A stretch of 64,000 nt of DNA from Earliella scabrosa (Eukaryota > Basidiomycota > Agaricomycetes > Polyporales > Polyporaceae): assembly GCA_022605405.1 (NCBI GenBank), contig JABYQQ010000013.1, positions 1,116,001-1,180,000 on the forward strand. The letters are read 5' to 3'. This document shows, in pieces, positions 58,960 to 64,000 of the stretch (positions within the stretch are counted from its first letter, which is position 1; each line of letters begins with the position of its first letter). The notes under the pieces were generated by a model. That model worked only from the letters and a program-made list of their open reading frames with translations, was not told where the DNA came from and did no database searches. Both the position numbers and the translations under genes were made by a program.

Positions 58960-59393
58960 CATCTAGCAATCCGGGATGCTGTAGTGCGACCACCGTCAAC
59001 AGCGCCTGCGCCGCTTGACCCGTACACTCCACGTGCAGTGCATGCCTGAGGAAAATCTTCAGGGCAGCTACACATTCCGGATTCTCAAGCACGTTCAAAG
59101 CCGGCGCATGTCACACCAACGACGTCGTACTCACCAGCGACCCATGCTCCTCCGCAATTCAGAGATATCGAGCCAGACCGTACAGCGGCACATACGAAGG
59201 TTCCATCTCTTGGACACGATCGTGAACCATTAGTGACATGAGCACGTCGTTCACAGAGGGAGGCGGAGGTACTTACAAACGTGGCGAGCTGGTCTATGAG
59301 ATCCGGTCTGTCCGCAAGGTAGTCGACGTGCTTCGGGAGTAATGCTCGAGGTGACGGGAAAAGACCCGTGGTTTCGATATCCCTGTCGTACAT
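58960..59393 (-). CDS. Possible multi-exon gene, strand ambiguous
   Basis: Minus strand: ATG at 59393 opens RDIETTGLFPSPRALLPKHV and YLADRPDLIDQLATF up to a strong donor (gtaagt). A middle exon ends at a second strong donor (gtgagt), and an acceptor near 59068 leads into LKIFLRHALHVECTG and ALLTVVALQHPGLL. Plus strand: a Pro/His-rich frame (about 58790-59031) splices across a 30-nt gap into another Pro-rich frame ending at about 59238. The minus-strand reading has the better composition, but neither is secure. Confidence 0.25.
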
Positions 59394-60215
59394 GGTCGCC
59401 CTCCTAGTGCATGAAACGTCAGTAAATACCGCATATCGGTGCATGTATCCTCACCGATATTGATGTTCCTCGTCCTGCTTCTAAGTGGCGAGCAGCTCCG
59501 CAGAACCTTGAGCCACCCTACTTCACCCTGTTGACAGCACTAGGCAGAGCATGTAGTCACCACTATGTGCGGCAGATACTGACTTACTTATTCTTCACGT
59601 CCTGCTCTTCAATCGTCGCAGCCCATGTCTCGCAATCGGGCTTGACGACCTCATGGAAGAACAAGTTTTAGCAGACAGCCCGTCTTCCTGAAGCGGCTGC
59701 TATGGTGCTGGTCGAGGACGTCGCGGCCGCAGAGGAGGCGGAGGTGCGGAGGGGGAGGGATATGGGCTGCCTGGCTGCTGGTTGTTGCAAAGACGACGTG
59801 GACGTTGTTCTTAGTCTTCGTCTAAGATATAGCAGAGGGATGAAGAAGCGAGAGGCGTCGACTGCCGGGGAAGGAGGTGGTGATGACGGCGCATGATGGT
59901 GACTAGAGGGAGTCTAGATGGAAGAAAACGGGACAACGAAGGGAAGACAAACCGACCACGCCCGCCGCCCCGCAACCTTCAAGTAGAGAGGAGGTGAGAG
60001 ATGACAGAGATGAGTGCGCACGGACCTGCACGGACGGCCCCACAAACCGGCCCGATGCGACGATCACGTGATTGTTGTCCAACGCGGCTCGAGCCCGAGG
60101 ACGAGATTGGCACCCCATAGCACTTCCATGACCCGTTATTTTATGAACAGGTGGACCGGTCCCAGCTTTTGTTTAACGTGTTACTTTTATAGACTCACAT
60201 CCTACTCAACAGCTG

Positions 60216-61468
60216 CTATGCTCCTACTGTGGCCAATCGTCCGGAGTGCATTGCAATCCCATCGACGTCCAGCCGTCGATCTGGTTCGTCTCGAAGGTAT
60301 CCCAGACAAATGGTCAAGACTTCCTTGTCGGTTATCAAGGACTGCGGATGTATTCAGTTTGAATTCAGTGACGTAGCGTGGAGGGAAACTGACCGACAAA
60401 GCAGGAAGTCTCCGAATTTTGTGATCGCGGATTACGTCATGAACTCGTGTTCTGGTCAACACGACGCTATACCCTTCCCGTTCTTCTTTGAAGTACTTCG
60501 TGAAGCAAGGCCCCGCCCTATCGACAACGCTCTTTGAAAACAGCCCAACGACTCTCGCAAACACCGCCAGGCGCTCAGCGATCGAGTCGGTGAGTGGAAA
60601 GACAGCTTTGCCTGTCCATATCTCTCCCATAATGCATCCTAACGCAAATAGATCTACAGTCCGACTCCAGGGCAACCCTGATCATCTGTTAGAAGGCTTG
60701 TAGGCTTGTACATCAACCACGCTCACCCAACGTAACCTCTGGAGCACGGTATTGGTTCGATCCAACGAGCCCGTGACATTCACTCTGGGCTTGACACGCA
60801 TCCCCGAGGTCCACAATTTGAACGTTGATGTTGTACATCTGCATCTTCGTAAGGTCCTCCTCCATTGCCTTACAAAGCGATCAGTGATGTGCCACTCACC
60901 AGACCTTCCGCAGGTGTACTCTCCCTGTGCGCCGCAAAAAATGCAGCGGAGCTCTCCGCAGACAACATGACGTTGTCCGTCTTCAGGTCGGTATGAATCA
61001 CAGCCCGGTTGTGCAGAACTTTGTTCTGATTCAACAACTTCAATCTGGTAACCATAGCGAAGACACTCACACCGGATCCCGTCGGCAATTTGACGCGAGA
61101 TTTCCCACCGCTGGACGTCGCTGAAACAGTCTTTCCCTCCAGTTGCTACTGCATGCATAAGGGAAATCCCTAGTAACGGCAGAACCAAATACTCCAGGCT
61201 GTCGAATCCGCACCGGTCCAAAAGTCGTATAACGTGCCTGGAACCGCATGTAAGTCGCAAATTGAACCCTCCAGTATGACTTCTTACCGATCACGAGTAT
61301 CAGACTGCATCATCAGGTCGTCGTTTCGTACCATCTCGTTCCATATAGCATATGCTCCTTCGTCATCCCTGCTAGGCACCTTCACTGCAACCACTTTGCC
61401 GGTTTCCGAATGCACTGCACGAAATACGTCGCCACTCCTCCCGTACCCTAAAAGCTCCTTCACGCTGT
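60216..61468 (-). CDS. SRPK/CMGC-like protein kinase, 6 exons seen, 5' end unresolved
   Basis: Exons 61288-61468, 61073-61237, 60900-61044, 60727-60868, 60394-60677 and 60216-60341 join in phase. Kinase landmarks in order: glycine loop LLGYGRSGDVFRAV, catalytic Lys in VVAVKV, helix-C Glu in AIWNEM, catalytic loop VIHTDLKTDNVML (HTDLK replaces HRDLK, as in SR-protein kinases), VDLGDAC for DFG, YRAPEV for APE, VDLFALGCIMGEIWTGKAVF and a C-lobe end with DEPDRRLDVDGIAMH. Catalytic residues are intact. It probably phosphorylates Ser/Thr; the substrate is unknown. Introns are extremely short (28 nt at 61045-61072 and 31 nt at 60869-60899). A coding-like frame at 61545-61760 may be the 5' exon. Confidence 0.8.
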
Positions 61469-62144
61469 CTTTGTGTAGATGGAACGCGACGGATTATACA
61501 ATAAGGTAATCAGCATGCTGGACAAAACGTCGATGTACGCACATTTATTCGTTGGGCTCAACATTACGCACACCATCTTCCGAGTCGTAGCATCGACCAC
61601 CCCGCGCTCTGTACCTCTTAACTTCCCCGACTATCATCCACCCATAGTCTCGGAACAGACGATGTGTGCGCCATTCGTAATATTCCGGTCTTCCGCCAGA
61701 CTGACCACCGCAGATACTCCACCTTCCTGGAATCCACTTCAAGACAACCAGCGCCTCCATCCCGATTGATCTACGCAGGCGCTCTTGAGACGCTGCAGGC
61801 GCCCTATTGGTCGTGCGCCGCCTTTCCGCAGCCCACCGAAGCTGCTCCGCACCTACATTGTCTTTATGACATCACCTAGAACGGCGCCTCGCATTGATCT
61901 GTAAGTGCCTGTTAACCTCCATCTCTGACAGCAGTGACGTGGGTCGCACAGCCTGAGCCCCGTATACAGCGTAACTGCAGATATTTCAACCAACCGCACC
62001 CTCGACCCAGACGTTGTAGTCCTCTCGCACATTGTATCCTCCTGCCGATTGTCCGCTCCCCACATTTGGCGGCCTGTCAATCCTGAAGTATGACCGTCTT
62101 GCTTCGCTCCAACATCGCCGGTCTGACGTTAATCGCGCAGATCT
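61469..62144. other. Between kinase and family copy A4; no separate gene fixed
   Basis: A minus-strand frame at 61545-61760 (71 codons, Gly/Arg/Trp-rich) may belong to the kinase. Nothing else supported. Confidence 0.3.
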
Positions 62145-63334
62145 ATGACCACCGCCTTCCCTCACAACCTGTCGGCCTACATGCACCAAGACAGAGCTGC
62201 ACGCTTAGTGTACGTAGCTATTTTTCCTACTCATTTTTCAGCTGGATCAACTGTTCCTACAGACGAGACGCCGAGCTTAGTGCACTCGTCCTTGATCAAA
62301 TGGACATGATGACACTGATGCTATGGCGGCAAGCATCTCGTGCTACTTGCTCTGAAGTCACGAGGTGCCTCCGACGTACCCTTCACAGCATGCTGGACCG
62401 CTACCTTCCCTGCACAAGAGAATTTCTCCGTCTACTCACTCACTGCCATGCTCTAATCGGCGGAGTCTTCGCCCTTGCATTCATCATCCGCGATACGACT
62501 CTGCACTCCAAGATCCTTCAAGTATATACGAACGATGTTTGGTTCCAAGTCCTCCTGGAGTACCTCATTTACTCCCCTTTCGTTTCCCCTCATATCCTGT
62601 TCGACGGCATTACGGTCACCGCTTCTACCATCCAAGACTCGCAGGACATCCGCCGCTGCGGACAATTCACAACAAATACCGGGTTTAGAATCCACGTCTA
62701 CGAGTCCAGAACCATAAGCGCATGTTCCCCGATCAGTCGTAGCTGCGCATCCGCACTCATGAACTTTGTCAACGAAGACTGTTTCGCCTCCGCGTACCCT
62801 CGACTCGCATTCCAGAGATTGAGCTTGATCTCTGACATGATGTTGGACAATCTCACCGAGGACGACCGCGCTTCTATCCGCACGCTGCTTCGTGCAGGCT
62901 TCAAGTTCGGCGTTGAGCCTGCCCAGTGGCCCGAATACAGGCCTCCCGCCTCCTCTCCCGCTTTTGTCGGGAAGTCTCCTTGCCTTCGACGTCTTTTCAT
63001 ATGTCCAGACCAAGGACGGTACTTCGGTGATCCGGGGTCTTTCTTGGAGTTCGTCGACCCAATCTCGAACGGCCATCAAGCAGCACTACTCCGAGGCGTC
63101 GCTCCATACTGTCACATGGCAGTCTGGCGCATGTGGACAAGTAGGGCATGCACGCAGGATTGTGGGCACCATGATGACGTTTTACACGGTGGGATCATAT
63201 CCATGCCGATGTTATTCGTCACCAGTTCGGTGTTCTACACCACCAGGGCGTCGTTCCCCTTGCAGAACGTTCGCCCAGTGCTGGCATACATACCGAAGAC
63301 ATGGTATCGGAGGGATAGATCCTTCAGTGTCTAA
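62145..63334 (+). CDS. Four-copy family member A4, 378 aa
   Basis: Exon 1 (62145-62209, MTTAFPHNLSAYMHQDRAAR) ends in phase 2 with donor gtacgt; exon 2 is 62263-63334, 1072 nt as in A1. Family blocks: ELSALVLDQMDMMTLMLWRQ, CHALIGGVFALAFIIRD, KILQVYT, SACSPISRSCASALMNF, ASAYPRLAFQRLSLISDM, WPEYRPP, CPDQGRYFGDPGSFLEFVDP and PYCHMAVWRMW, then Cys and His residues (RACTQDCGHHDD). Intact. The acidic residue expected after LQV in a working nucleotidyltransferase is absent, so any such activity is unlikely. Confidence 0.73.
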
Positions 63335-63775
63335 TCAGTAAGCACTATCATCGTAGCCGCATCCCCTGCATGTTTCCCACTCACCGCTTCAATCAGATCT
63401 TGTTCTCATGCTGTATTGTGCATTTGTAGTGTTTCTTGCAGTTCTGTCCAAATGACACCTTCCCTATGTCACGAGCCGTTGTAACCCGTCTCCCTACACG
63501 AAGCATCGCTGAGCCTCACAAGAAATAAATTATTCCCTTTCTGTCTCTCTATGGAGATCGCCTCTCCTTTCATCAACCACTCATGACGCCGATCCCGATC
63601 AAAAACTTCCTTAGTGGCGTGAAAGCGTCTCCGAGTGGGGCACTACCCATGGCAGGTGACGCCATTGCATAATGGTACATCTCGCCGATGTACTCTGTCT
63701 CCGTCCCAGCGAAACCTTTTGTCTGTATAAATGCATCGGGCCTCTTGCATTCACCGGGAGCCACCGCGTCCCGTC

Positions 63776-64000
63776 ATGTCTAACTCTACGTCATCCTCTG
63801 GTTGTCAAGCAGATCACTCAGGTCTTGCTGTCCCCACTCGTCCCTCCGACGGTCATCCCAACCTCCGCATATCGCCGTTCCCTTGTCTTGAAGGCCCGAT
63901 ATGGTACGTTTCCTGCTTTCCACAGCGCCGGCTCAGCTGATGCTCAATCCCGGCTCAACCTCCGCCAGCTTGCATGACGACATCTTGATTGCCATCATGG
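63776..64000 (+). CDS. 5' part of a gene running off the window, unknown
   Basis: ATG at 63776 opens a Ser-rich first exon (NSTSSSGCQADHSG) to a donor at about 63903 (gtacgt) with an acceptor after 22 nt (tttccacag). The continuing frame closes or splices again before the window ends. Too little to identify. Confidence 0.25.

Noticed and set aside
1..64000. CRISPR arrays, bacterial operons or rRNA genes
   Set aside because: Nothing of the kind is present; the sequence is eukaryotic and the only tandem repeats are the 48-bp and ~222-bp two-copy repeats.

Overview
The window is nuclear DNA from a filamentous fungus, most likely a mushroom-forming basidiomycete (Agaricomycetes, possibly Polyporales). 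The reasons are many very short GT-AG introns, a fungal Helitron, and MYND-finger and F-box-like proteins of a kind common in that group. The taxon is inference. No search could be run, and spliced models were assembled by eye from splice signals, phase continuity and recalled family patterns.

Layout. 0.3-2.2 kb: an intact FUN14-family gene converging on a small membrane-anchored protein. 3.8-4.3 kb: a near-perfect 424-bp inverted-repeat MITE with an 8-bp target duplication. 6-20 kb: two members of a four-copy protein family (5970-7125 and 18520-19863) around a Zn2Cys6 protein (8856-10342), a small orphan gene (11000-11743) and a 14-exon homologue of the ribonucleotide reductase (RNR) large subunit (12475-15500) that has lost its catalytic residues. 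20-25 kb: a truncated VPS35, a proline dehydrogenase pseudogene and one more pseudogene. 25.3-33 kb: an AT-rich, CpG-poor decayed block holding an intact MYND-finger gene. 34.9-39.1 kb: a condensin (YCG1/CND3) pseudogene. 40-41.5 kb: third family copy. 45.9-52.1 kb: an uninterrupted 2055-residue Helitron Rep-helicase. 52.3-53.6 kb: an RNR small-subunit homologue that keeps its di-iron/tyrosyl site but lacks the C-terminal tail. 55.4-56.6 kb: a PUS1 pseudogene. 60.2-61.5 kb: an SRPK-like kinase. 62.1-63.3 kb: fourth family copy.

How it fits together. Two layers are mixed: decaying or truncated, intron-containing copies of housekeeping genes (VPS35, PUT1, YCG1, PUS1), and open, spliced, fast-diverging genes (both RNR paralogues, the four-copy family, the zinc-cluster protein, the kinase). 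DNA-level duplication, possibly helped by Helitrons, is a plausible source of the first layer. The most interesting signal is the linked RNR-derived pair: a large subunit without chemistry and a small subunit without its docking tail, both apparently still open.
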